Shown here in pieces: positions 16,471-22,835 of a stretch of 33,261 nucleotides of DNA. Both the position numbers and the translations under genes were made by a program. This stretch comes from an uncultured Flavobacteriaceae bacterium (GTDB taxonomy: Bacteria; Bacteroidota; Bacteroidia; Flavobacteriales; Flavobacteriaceae). The stretch's first letter is position 1. Each line of letters begins with the position of its first letter. The notes beneath the pieces are model-generated. The model saw only the letters and a program-made list of their open reading frames with translations, was not told the DNA's origin and made no database searches. The stretch spans positions 1 through 33,261 of the forward strand of contig CAJXUB010000021.1 of assembly GCA_913061125.1 (NCBI GenBank), given 5' to 3'.

Positions 16471-16484
16471 TTTACAATTGTATA
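16471..16484. promoter_or_regulatory. Operator-like site 1 (TTTACA-AT-TGTATA)
   Basis: A 14-nt imperfect inverted repeat, one nucleotide from the XRE start codon and downstream of its predicted transcription start. It matches the perfect site at 16496-16509 in 13 of 14 positions of the arm pattern. Confidence 0.55.
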
Positions 16485-16495
16485 TTTTAAGATAT

Positions 16496-16509
16496 TTTAC
16501 AAATGTAAA
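16496..16509. promoter_or_regulatory. Operator-like site 2 (TTTACA-AA-TGTAAA), perfect arms
   Basis: Perfect 6-bp arms with a 2-nt centre. On the minus strand it contains TACATTTG (16500-16507), the predicted -7 box of the XRE gene. A bound regulator would block RNA polymerase. Its start is 25 nt from site 1. Confidence 0.7.
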
Positions 16510-16530
16510 TGGAATTCTTTTTTTATGCAA
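16500..16530 (-). promoter_or_regulatory. Promoter of the XRE regulator gene
   Basis: Minus strand: -33 TTG at 16530-16528, a 20-nt spacer and -7 TACATTTG at 16507-16500, an exact fit to the Bacteroidota consensus. The -7 box is inside operator site 2. The leader to the ATG is about 25 nt. Confidence 0.7.
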
Positions 16531-16660
16531 ATTGAAAAATAAACAAGGGAATTTAATTAAATTGTAACTTGACTAAATAATAGTTAAAATACTGAATTTC
16601 AATTATTTAAATATAAAATTATTATATATAAAGAATTACTTTAATTTTAAACCACATTTC

Positions 16661-16674
16661 AACACAGATGTAAA
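16661..16674. promoter_or_regulatory. Operator-like site 3 (half-degenerate)
   Basis: AACACA-GA-TGTAAA: the right arm is perfect and the left arm keeps ACA. It lies 35 nt before site 4 and upstream of the M14 peptidase gene. Confidence 0.4.
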
Positions 16675-16695
16675 CAAAAGTGGGGTAAAACGATG

Positions 16696-16709
16696 TTTAC
16701 AGATGTAAA
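16696..16709. promoter_or_regulatory. Operator-like site 4 (TTTACA-GA-TGTAAA), perfect arms
   Basis: Perfect 6-bp arms, occupying the place where a -33 element would be for the -7 box TACTTTTG at 16722-16729. A bound regulator here could control the peptidase gene. It overlaps the first ATG (16693) of the longer reading frame, which argues against that ATG as start. Confidence 0.65.
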
Positions 16710-16718
16710 AAAAGGATT

Positions 16719-16734
16719 GATTACTTTTGTAATC
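16719..16734 (+). promoter_or_regulatory. Palindrome containing the -7 box of the M14 peptidase gene
   Basis: GATTAC-TTTT-GTAATC is a 6-4-6 inverted repeat. Within it TACTTTTG (16722-16729) matches TAnnTTTG and lies 20 nt before the TTG at 16750, a distance like that of other promoters in this window. Confidence 0.5.
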
Positions 16735-16749
16735 ACAAAAAAATTAAAG

Positions 16750-17874
16750 TTGAATATCCATACTATTATAGATTCCAATTTTGACCAATTGAGCGTCAAG
16801 CAACTCAAAGGTCGCTACATCACCAATGCGCATATTTTACCGCTTTTGCAAATTTTACCCTATGGTTTTACACATGAAATTTTAGGCCATTCTGAGCAAG
16901 GCAAGCCGATTTATGGCGTTTCGTTTGGCTCCGGTGCTTTGAAAATTTTAGCTTGGTCTCAAATGCACGGCAACGAATCGACCTGTACTAAAGCAATTTT
17001 TGATGCTATTTTTGCCCTCCAACCGTTGGGTTTAGTGTCCCTGTCAGAGCAAATTACATTGCAGATTATTCCCATTTTAAACCCCGATGGCGCTGAGTGC
17101 TACACGCGGCTAAATTCTAATGCGGTGGATCTTAATCGCGATGCAAAGAATCTAACACAGAGTGAAAGTCAGTTGTTGAGTCGTATTTTTTATTCGTTTC
17201 AACCGAATTTTTGTTTTAACATGCACGACCAACGCACTATTTTTAGCGCTGGAAATCAGCCCAAACCTGCAACGGTTAGTTTTTTGTCGCCCTCTGAAAA
17301 TAAAAAACGCACCATCACCCCAACCAGGCGAACGGCCATGGCCATCATAAATCAAATAAACACGGTTTTACAATCTTATATCCCCGATCAAATTGGGCGA
17401 TACAGCGATGAGTTTAACAGCAATTGTGTGGGTGATTTGTTTCAGTCTAAAGGGGTTCCGACCGTGCTTTTTGAAGCGGGTCATTTCGAAGCAGACTACA
17501 ACAGAGAAGTTACCCGAAAATTCATTCTCATGGCATTTTTGGAAGCCCTAATTTCAATAACTCATGGGATTCCAACCCAAAATATTGACAGGGACTACCA
17601 CAATATCCCAGAGAACGAACCTCATTTTTTTGATGTTCTCATTCGAAATGCCTTCAGTGAAAATGACCAAGTCGATTCTCCTCAAGATATTGGTATCATG
17701 TTCGAAGAAACGCTTGTTGGGGCTGATATACATTTTGTTCCCAAAATCAAAGTTAAGGGCGATTTGCACCATTGTTTTGGGCACCAAACCATAGATGCTC
17801 AAGGGCAACATCTCTCTGAAAACTCTGATGGCTCCTTTAAAATTGGAAACGAAACCCTAAAAATTTCGATTTAA
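16750..17874 (+). CDS. M14-family zinc carboxypeptidase
   Basis: 374 residues from TTG 16750; the frame is open further up to ATG 16693 (393 residues), but that part covers operator and promoter sequence, and relatives begin near this point. Zinc and catalytic marks: WSQMHGNEST (His and Glu ligands), LNPDGAECYTRLNSNAVDLNRDA (substrate Arg and Asn-Arg) and FCFNMHDQRT (third ligand His), with a Glu in PTVLFEAGHFEAD as likely general base. This places it among metallocarboxypeptidases. No signal peptide is seen, so it appears cytoplasmic, perhaps acting on peptides or cell-wall peptides. The C-terminal 100 residues form a separate beta-type region. Putative XRE operators lie upstream. Confidence 0.87.
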   Translation: MNIHTIIDSNFDQLSVKQLKGRYITNAHILPLLQILPYGFTHEILGHSEQGKPIYGVSFGSGALKILAWSQMHGNESTCTKAIFDAIFALQPLGLVSLSEQITLQIIPILNPDGAECYTRLNSNAVDLNRDAKNLTQSESQLLSRIFYSFQPNFCFNMHDQRTIFSAGNQPKPATVSFLSPSENKKRTITPTRRTAMAIINQINTVLQSYIPDQIGRYSDEFNSNCVGDLFQSKGVPTVLFEAGHFEADYNREVTRKFILMAFLEALISITHGIPTQNIDRDYHNIPENEPHFFDVLIRNAFSENDQVDSPQDIGIMFEETLVGADIHFVPKIKVKGDLHHCFGHQTIDAQGQHLSENSDGSFKIGNETLKISI

Positions 17875-17942
17875 TATAACGTTTTCGTAGTTTTTATTAG
17901 TGATATCTTAATGATATTTAGTTTTTGTTGGATTTTTATTAT

Positions 17943-17950
17943 TAAATTTG
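17943..17950 (+). promoter_or_regulatory. -7 box of the Lrp/AsnC gene
   Basis: TAAATTTG matches TAnnTTTG and lies 34 nt before the ATG at 17985. TTG copies upstream (17925-17930) are closer than the usual spacing, so the -33 is unclear. Confidence 0.5.
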
Positions 17951-17984
17951 TGTAATTATAAATAATACTTTAAAATAAACCAAA

Positions 17985-18467
17985 ATGGCTAAATTCAAAC
18001 TCGACGAAGTTGACCACCAAATCCTAAATATGCTCATCGAAAATACGCGAATTCCTTTTACCGACATTGCAAAAAAACTTCTGATTTCGGCTGGAACGGT
18101 CCATGTTCGGGTCAAAAAAATGGAGGAGGCCAAAATAATTAAAGGCTCGTCCTTGACTCTGGATTATCAGAAGTTAGGATACACTTTTATTGCTTATGTT
18201 GGGATTTATTTGCAAAACACATCGCAGACCAAATTTGTGCTTCAACGCATTAATGAAATTCCACATGTTACAGTAGCTCATATTACGACTGGGAAATTTA
18301 ATATTTTCTGTAAAATCCGTGCAAAAAGTACAACCCATGCCAAAGAAATTATTTTCAAAATCGACGATATTGAGGGCATTTACAGAACCGAAACAATGAT
18401 TTCTTTAGAGGAGAGTATCAATGATAAAAAACGTTTGATGCATTCCATTTTTAACGAGTTGCAATAA
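17985..18467 (+). CDS. Lrp/AsnC-family transcriptional regulator
   Basis: 160 residues, the normal size. The N-terminal winged helix-turn-helix (about 5-60) reads LDEVDHQILNMLIENTRIPFTDIAKKLLISAGTVHVRVKKMEEAKII; the C-terminal ligand-binding RAM domain (about 68-145) begins LGYTFIAYVGIYL and includes HVTVAHITTGKFNIFCKI. Such proteins form octamers around DNA and usually respond to amino acids. The neighbours alanine and proline dehydrogenase are possible targets, but this is only a suggestion from proximity. It converges with aroB with a 17-nt overlap of the coding ends. Confidence 0.95.
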   Translation: MAKFKLDEVDHQILNMLIENTRIPFTDIAKKLLISAGTVHVRVKKMEEAKIIKGSSLTLDYQKLGYTFIAYVGIYLQNTSQTKFVLQRINEIPHVTVAHITTGKFNIFCKIRAKSTTHAKEIIFKIDDIEGIYRTETMISLEESINDKKRLMHSIFNELQ

Positions 18468-19536
18468 CTCCTTTCGCATAAAACTCAAATGCGTTTTGGA
18501 TTAAACTGTCATCGACTTCGACATCCATTTGACATTCGCCGATGGTTTTTAACAAAACAAAATTCACCCGTCCGTGGGTGTTTTTTTTGTCGTATTTAAG
18601 AAGATTACTGATCGATTCAATGGATTTCACATCGAACGGCTCCAAGGGATAGATGTTTAATATGTTGGTTCTAATATCCTTTAAATCGGAGGCTTCCAAA
18701 CCGCACAATTCCCAAGAAAGATACCCTTCCAGAATCATTCCTATGGCGATGGCCTCGCCATGAAGCAGGGTTGTTTGCTCCTGATTATCAAGGCAATACG
18801 ATTCTATGGCGTGCCCAAGCGTATGGCCAAAGTTTAAGAATTTACGGTCGTTCATTTCGTTGGGGTCCTTTGAAACGATTGTGTGTTTCAATTCGACAGA
18901 GTGGTGAATTAGTTGGTCCAAATTCGAAAGTTTTGCTGGATGCAGTCCTTTTAGAGCATTCCAATACTCTCGGTCAAAAATCAAACCATGCTTTAGCATT
19001 TCGGCCAATCCAGACCGCATTTCATTGGAAGGAAGGGTGTCCAAAAAAAGAGAATCAATCAAAACCATTGATGCAAAACTGATGGTTCCAATTTGATTTT
19101 TGGATAAATCCAAGTCAACTCCGGTTTTACCGCCCACAGAGGCATCTACCATGGCCAATAGTGTGGTGGGAATATTGATAAATTCAATACCACGTTTGAA
19201 AGTTGATGCGACAAAGCCCCCAAGATCAGTCACAACACCACCGCCAAGGTTAAGAATTAACGATTTTCTATCAGCTCCCAATGCGAGAAGATTTCGCCAA
19301 ACTTCCATGCAAGTCTCGATGGTTTTATGTGCTTCTCCAGCAGGAATTTCTATAACTTCTACCGACGATTTGAATTCAATACGTTCATGAAATTTAGGCA
19401 AACAAAAGTTGTGTGTATTGGAATCAACCAAAATAAAAATTTTAGAAAATGGATTCGAATCAAGATAGCTTTGTAACTTGTCAAAAGCTCTGGAACCGAA
19501 ATGAATTTCGTAGGATGTGGATTGTATTGATTTCAT
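18451..19536 (-). CDS. aroB: 3-dehydroquinate synthase
   Basis: 361 residues from ATG 19534-19536; a TTG four codons earlier overlaps a -7 box and is rejected. NAD and zinc marks are present: LNLGGGVVTDLGGFVASTFKRG, NIPTTLLAMVDASVGGKTG, the zinc ligands Glu in SGLAEMLKHG, His in HTLGHAIE and His in LLHGEAIAIGM. The enzyme converts DAHP to 3-dehydroquinate, step two of the shikimate pathway, using NAD and a divalent metal. No other shikimate genes are nearby. Its 3' end overlaps the Lrp gene by 17 nt, and its 5' end faces the proline dehydrogenase gene. Confidence 0.96.
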   Translation of the reverse strand: MKSIQSTSYEIHFGSRAFDKLQSYLDSNPFSKIFILVDSNTHNFCLPKFHERIEFKSSVEVIEIPAGEAHKTIETCMEVWRNLLALGADRKSLILNLGGGVVTDLGGFVASTFKRGIEFINIPTTLLAMVDASVGGKTGVDLDLSKNQIGTISFASMVLIDSLFLDTLPSNEMRSGLAEMLKHGLIFDREYWNALKGLHPAKLSNLDQLIHHSVELKHTIVSKDPNEMNDRKFLNFGHTLGHAIESYCLDNQEQTTLLHGEAIAIGMILEGYLSWELCGLEASDLKDIRTNILNIYPLEPFDVKSIESISNLLKYDKKNTHGRVNFVLLKTIGECQMDVEVDDSLIQNAFEFYAKGVIATR

Positions 19537-19545
19537 TTTGAAGAT

Positions 19546-19553
19546 CAAATATA
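19546..19553 (-). promoter_or_regulatory. -7 box of aroB
   Basis: The + strand CAAATATA reads TATATTTG on the minus strand, matching TAnnTTTG, 9 nt before the chosen ATG (19536). The short distance implies a very short leader. No -33 TTG is clear. Confidence 0.45.
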
Positions 19554-19576
19554 GTATGAAATTTATTAGAAATCGA

Positions 19577-19584
19577 TATTTTTG
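19577..19584 (+). promoter_or_regulatory. -7 box of the proline dehydrogenase gene
   Basis: TATTTTTG matches TAnnTTTG, 24 nt before ATG 19609. A TTG inside it (19582) is in frame with the gene and can be taken wrongly as the start. Confidence 0.5.
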
Positions 19585-19608
19585 AAATTAGATTTGAAAT
19601 CAATATTC

Positions 19609-20784
19609 ATGTCAAACTCCAAAGTAGATTTCAGTAATACCAGCGTTGCTTTCCATCTCAAATCCGATTCGGAATTGGAGCGGGCCTATTTTTTGTTTAA
19701 AATGATTTCCAACGAGCCATTGGTTCGCATTGGAACTGCAGCCACGAATTTTGCCCTTAAAGCAAATTTACCCGTCGAGGGATTGATTCGTTCTACAGTT
19801 TTTGATCACTTTTGTGGAGGCGTTAGTGCTACGGATTGCTTACCAAAAATCAGTCAAATGTTCCAAAGTGGCGTTTCAAGCGTTTTGGACTATTCGGTGG
19901 AAGGGAAACAAGAAGAACCGCAGTTTGATTTCGTAGTATTTAAAACCAAGGAATTAATTGATTTTACCGCAGAAAAAACGGCCATGCCTTTTGCGGTGTT
20001 CAAACCCACAGCGATAGGGCGTTTTGATTTGTACGAAAAAATTTCCTCCAAACAAGCTCTCACAACGGAAGAATGCCAAGAGTGGGACAGAGTAAAAGCA
20101 CGATTTTACGAGATTTGTCAATACGCCTATGACCGTGAAGTGGCCGTCCTTGTGGATGCTGAAGAAAGCTGGATGCAAGACGCTGCAGACGATTTGCTGT
20201 TGGATTTGATGCGCCATTTCAATCAATCCAAAGCAGTGGTTTACAACACATTACAGGCCTACCGTTGGGATCGTTTGGCGTATTTGAAACAAGTGAAGGA
20301 CACAGCAGAAAAAGAAGGTTTTTTATTAGGGTTTAAACTTGTACGAGGGGCATACATGGAAAAAGAGCGAGATCGTGCCAGGAATGAACACTACAAATCG
20401 CCCATTTGCGAAACCAAACAAGCTACAGACGCTAATTTTGAAGCGTGTTTGAAATTTAGTTTAGACCATCTGAAAACAGTTAGCATCTTTCTGGGAACGC
20501 ACAACGAAAAAAGCACAATGGATACTGTGGATTTTATGACCAAAAATGGCATTTCAAAAACCGATTCGCGCATTTGGTTTGGCCAACTTTACGGGATGAG
20601 CGATCATATCAGTTTCAATCTGGCTGATGCCAACTATAATGTCGCCAAATACTTGCCTTTTGGTCCCATAAAAGACGTCATGCCCTACCTTATCCGCAGG
20701 GCAGAAGAAAATACCTCCGTTGCTGGTCAAACCAGCCGCGAATTGAAATTAATTCAGGCCGAAAAAAAACGCAGAAAACTTTAG
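19609..20784 (+). CDS. Proline dehydrogenase
   Basis: 391 residues from ATG 19609 (MSNSKVDFSNTSVAFHLKSD). A monofunctional FAD-dependent PRODH barrel. Family marks: the VLDYSVEGK strand, MPFAVFKPTAIGRFDL, VLVDAEESWMQDAADD, YNTLQAYRWDRLAYLK, GFKLVRGAYMEKERDRA, IFLGTHNE, IWFGQLYGMSDHIS and PYLIRRAEENTSVAGQTSREL. It oxidises proline to pyrroline-5-carboxylate and passes electrons to the quinone pool. The P5C dehydrogenase domain found in fused PutA is absent here. Its end overlaps the stop of the convergent small gene at 20781 by 4 nt. It faces aroB from a short divergent region. Confidence 0.95.
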   Translation: MSNSKVDFSNTSVAFHLKSDSELERAYFLFKMISNEPLVRIGTAATNFALKANLPVEGLIRSTVFDHFCGGVSATDCLPKISQMFQSGVSSVLDYSVEGKQEEPQFDFVVFKTKELIDFTAEKTAMPFAVFKPTAIGRFDLYEKISSKQALTTEECQEWDRVKARFYEICQYAYDREVAVLVDAEESWMQDAADDLLLDLMRHFNQSKAVVYNTLQAYRWDRLAYLKQVKDTAEKEGFLLGFKLVRGAYMEKERDRARNEHYKSPICETKQATDANFEACLKFSLDHLKTVSIFLGTHNEKSTMDTVDFMTKNGISKTDSRIWFGQLYGMSDHISFNLADANYNVAKYLPFGPIKDVMPYLIRRAEENTSVAGQTSRELKLIQAEKKRRKL

Positions 20785-21143
20785 GGTCCTTTTTTAAGAG
20801 ATTTCACCGTGGCCAAGCTATCGCAATTTTCTACTTTGAGCTTGATGCCTTGACGCCGAATGGTGTAAACCCTACAACTGTCTCGTTTGGTATCACTTTC
20901 ATTAAATACAACCTCGCCGTATTTTAGCACCTCGAAAATGGAGTTGGAGTCCAACGCATTTTGGCGCATAACCTCCGATGCTTCGTTGGAAAAAAGTATT
21001 TTTTTACTGTTGATATTTTTTAAAACTCGAGCGTTAGGCCCATAGGCACAACTTGTTTTCTTTCCACTTAAAAAAAACATTAAAAAAATTAATCCGATAG
21101 AAAATCCACCAAAATAAAATCCAAAACGATGAATTAATTTCAT
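20781..21143 (-). CDS. Small membrane-anchored protein, DUF4258-type
   Basis: 120 residues. One membrane segment at about 8-26 (FYFGGFSIGLIFLMFFLSG) near the N-terminus, then KKTSCAYGPNARVLKNINSKKILFSNEA, a pattern I recall from a flavobacterial family annotated as DUF4258. The Cys of TSCAYG and the pair DSCRVY and ENCDSL are notable. The remainder (about 30-120) is likely a small alpha/beta domain in the periplasm. Function unknown. It follows alanine dehydrogenase by 19 nt on the same strand, so it is likely the last gene of the porX-tsaE-ald run. Confidence 0.75.
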   Translation of the reverse strand: MKLIHRFGFYFGGFSIGLIFLMFFLSGKKTSCAYGPNARVLKNINSKKILFSNEASEVMRQNALDSNSIFEVLKYGEVVFNESDTKRDSCRVYTIRRQGIKLKVENCDSLATVKSLKKGP

Positions 21144-21162
21144 AAGCTAATTGGGTTAAAAA

Positions 21163-22362
21163 CTAAAAAATGAGAAGGTTTAAATCTCTGTGATCTAAAT
21201 CGAACCAATTGGACACAGATTTGTTGGTAATCACGCCATGGTAAACATACAACCCGTGTTTTAGTCCTTGGTCTTGTCGAATGGCATTTTCTAAACCACC
21301 TGCTTCTCCGATTTGCAAAAGATAGGGCATAAAAATATTACTCAAAGAAACGGAAGAGGTTCTGGAATATCGCGCCGGAATATTTGGCACACAGTAATGG
21401 ATTACTCCATGTTTTTCAAAGGTGGGTTGGTCGTGAGTGGTCAATTCGCTGGTCTCAAAACAGCCGCCCATATCGATACTGACATCAATGATTACCGCTC
21501 CTTGTTTCATGGTTTCGACCATGGCTTCGTTCACCAAAATTGGTGCTCTGTTTTTGCCTTTAGTTGCTCCGATAGCAACATCACAGCGCATGAGTGCTTT
21601 TCGCAGATTTTTGGGTTGCATGGTGGAGGTATAAATGCGCTGTCCGACATTGTCCTGCAATCCTCTGAGTCTGGTAATGGAGTTATCGAATACTTTCACA
21701 TTAGCGCCAAGCCCTAATGCGGATTTTGTGGCATATTCGCCCACAACACCAGCGCCAATCACCACCACTTCGGTGGGGGGCATTCCACTTATATTCCCCA
21801 TCATTAAACCGTTACCAACATTGGTAATAGACATGATTTCTGAGGCGATAAGAATTGAGGCAGTTCCTGCAATTTCGCTTAGTTGTCTTACGGCAGGAAA
21901 TGCACCATCGTTGTCTCTGATGAATTCAAATCCAAGGGCGGTAACGCGTTTCTTGGCCAGCGCTTCGAAATAGGGTTTTTGTTGCATTTTTAGTTGCAAT
22001 GCCGAAATTAAAATGCTGTTGGGTTTGATGAGTTCAATTTCTTCTAGTGTTGGGGGTTCAACTTTTAGGATGATGGAACACCCAAAAACTCTTGCAGTAT
22101 CCTCAGTAATTTCAGCCCCAGCTTCGCTGTATTCGGAGTCGCTAAATGCGGCATTATTTCCAGCCCCCGATTCAATTAAAACGCGATGGCCATTGTTGGA
22201 CAATGCCGATACAGCGTCGGGAGTAAGACAAATGCGTTTTTCTTGATACGATCGTTCTTTGGGAATTCCAATAAATAATTCCTTGCTGGTGCTGGAAACC
22301 TCCAAACGTTCTTCTTTCGGAAGGAGTTCTGACTTGGAAAAAGGGGATATTGGTTTTTGCAT
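21163..22362 (-). CDS. ald: Alanine dehydrogenase
   Basis: 399 residues of the alanine dehydrogenase / transhydrogenase alpha-subunit family. Seen: IGIPKERSYQEKRICLTPDAV (about 31-51), NGHRVLIESGAGNNAAFSD, the nucleotide-binding VVVIGAGVVGEYATKSALGLGANVKVFD (about 200-227), IGATKGKNRAPILV, VIIDVSIDMGGCFETS and YCVPNIPARYSRTSSVSLSN. It interconverts alanine and pyruvate with NAD. The N-terminal 27 residues are an extension; the next Met is far downstream and cannot be the start. It lies 47 nt after tsaE, and its role in amino acid catabolism fits with proline dehydrogenase nearby. Confidence 0.92.
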   Translation of the reverse strand: MQKPISPFSKSELLPKEERLEVSSTSKELFIGIPKERSYQEKRICLTPDAVSALSNNGHRVLIESGAGNNAAFSDSEYSEAGAEITEDTARVFGCSIILKVEPPTLEEIELIKPNSILISALQLKMQQKPYFEALAKKRVTALGFEFIRDNDGAFPAVRQLSEIAGTASILIASEIMSITNVGNGLMMGNISGMPPTEVVVIGAGVVGEYATKSALGLGANVKVFDNSITRLRGLQDNVGQRIYTSTMQPKNLRKALMRCDVAIGATKGKNRAPILVNEAMVETMKQGAVIIDVSIDMGGCFETSELTTHDQPTFEKHGVIHYCVPNIPARYSRTSSVSLSNIFMPYLLQIGEAGGLENAIRQDQGLKHGLYVYHGVITNKSVSNWFDLDHRDLNLLIF

Positions 22363-22409
22363 TGGTTGTGGTATTGTTCTTGCAAATTACAATTATTTTT
22401 AGAATCGGT

Positions 22410-22829
22410 TCATGAATTATTGCTGTAAACACAGTCCAGCCGTCTTTCATTGTCAGATTCGATGGTGAGATGGACCACCGTGTGGTCATCTGGAAGAAGG
22501 GATTTAATTTTTTCGGGCCATTCAATAAAATTCCAATACCCCGAGCAAAAATAGTCTTCAATACCAATATCCAGGGCTTCGTAGTGGTTTTTAATTCTAT
22601 AAAAATCAAAATGATACACAAAATCGGACGAAACTTTATACTCATTTACTATCGAAAAAGTGGGGCTGGAGGTTTCCGATTCACCTCCAAGAGCCCGAAC
22701 CAATGCGGAGATGAGCGTGGTTTTTCCGCTCCCCATTTCGCCGTTGAATAACACAATTTTGGATTCAAAACAATCGAGTAATTGTTTTGCAACGGCATCA
22801 ATATTGTCTAGCGTGTAGCGTAAAGTCAT
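22410..22829 (-). CDS. tsaE: tRNA threonylcarbamoyladenosine biosynthesis ATPase TsaE
   Basis: 139 residues, the usual length. The P-loop is VLFNGEMGSGKTTLISALVRALG (about 27-49), followed by SETSSPTFSIVNEY and VYHFDFYRIKNHYEALDIGIEDYFCSGYWNFIEWPEK, all typical. TsaE helps the TsaBD complex in making t6A37 on ANN-decoding tRNAs. The gene starts 6 nt after the porX stop, so they are co-transcribed. The combination of porX and tsaE in tandem is common in flavobacteria as far as I recall. Confidence 0.95.
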   Translation of the reverse strand: MTLRYTLDNIDAVAKQLLDCFESKIVLFNGEMGSGKTTLISALVRALGGESETSSPTFSIVNEYKVSSDFVYHFDFYRIKNHYEALDIGIEDYFCSGYWNFIEWPEKIKSLLPDDHTVVHLTIESDNERRLDCVYSNNS

Positions 22830-22835
22830 GGCTTT

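Noticed and set aside
22172-22645. 157-codon minus-strand frame across the tsaE-ald junction
   Set aside because: Different frame from two well-supported genes on the same strand; no family features.
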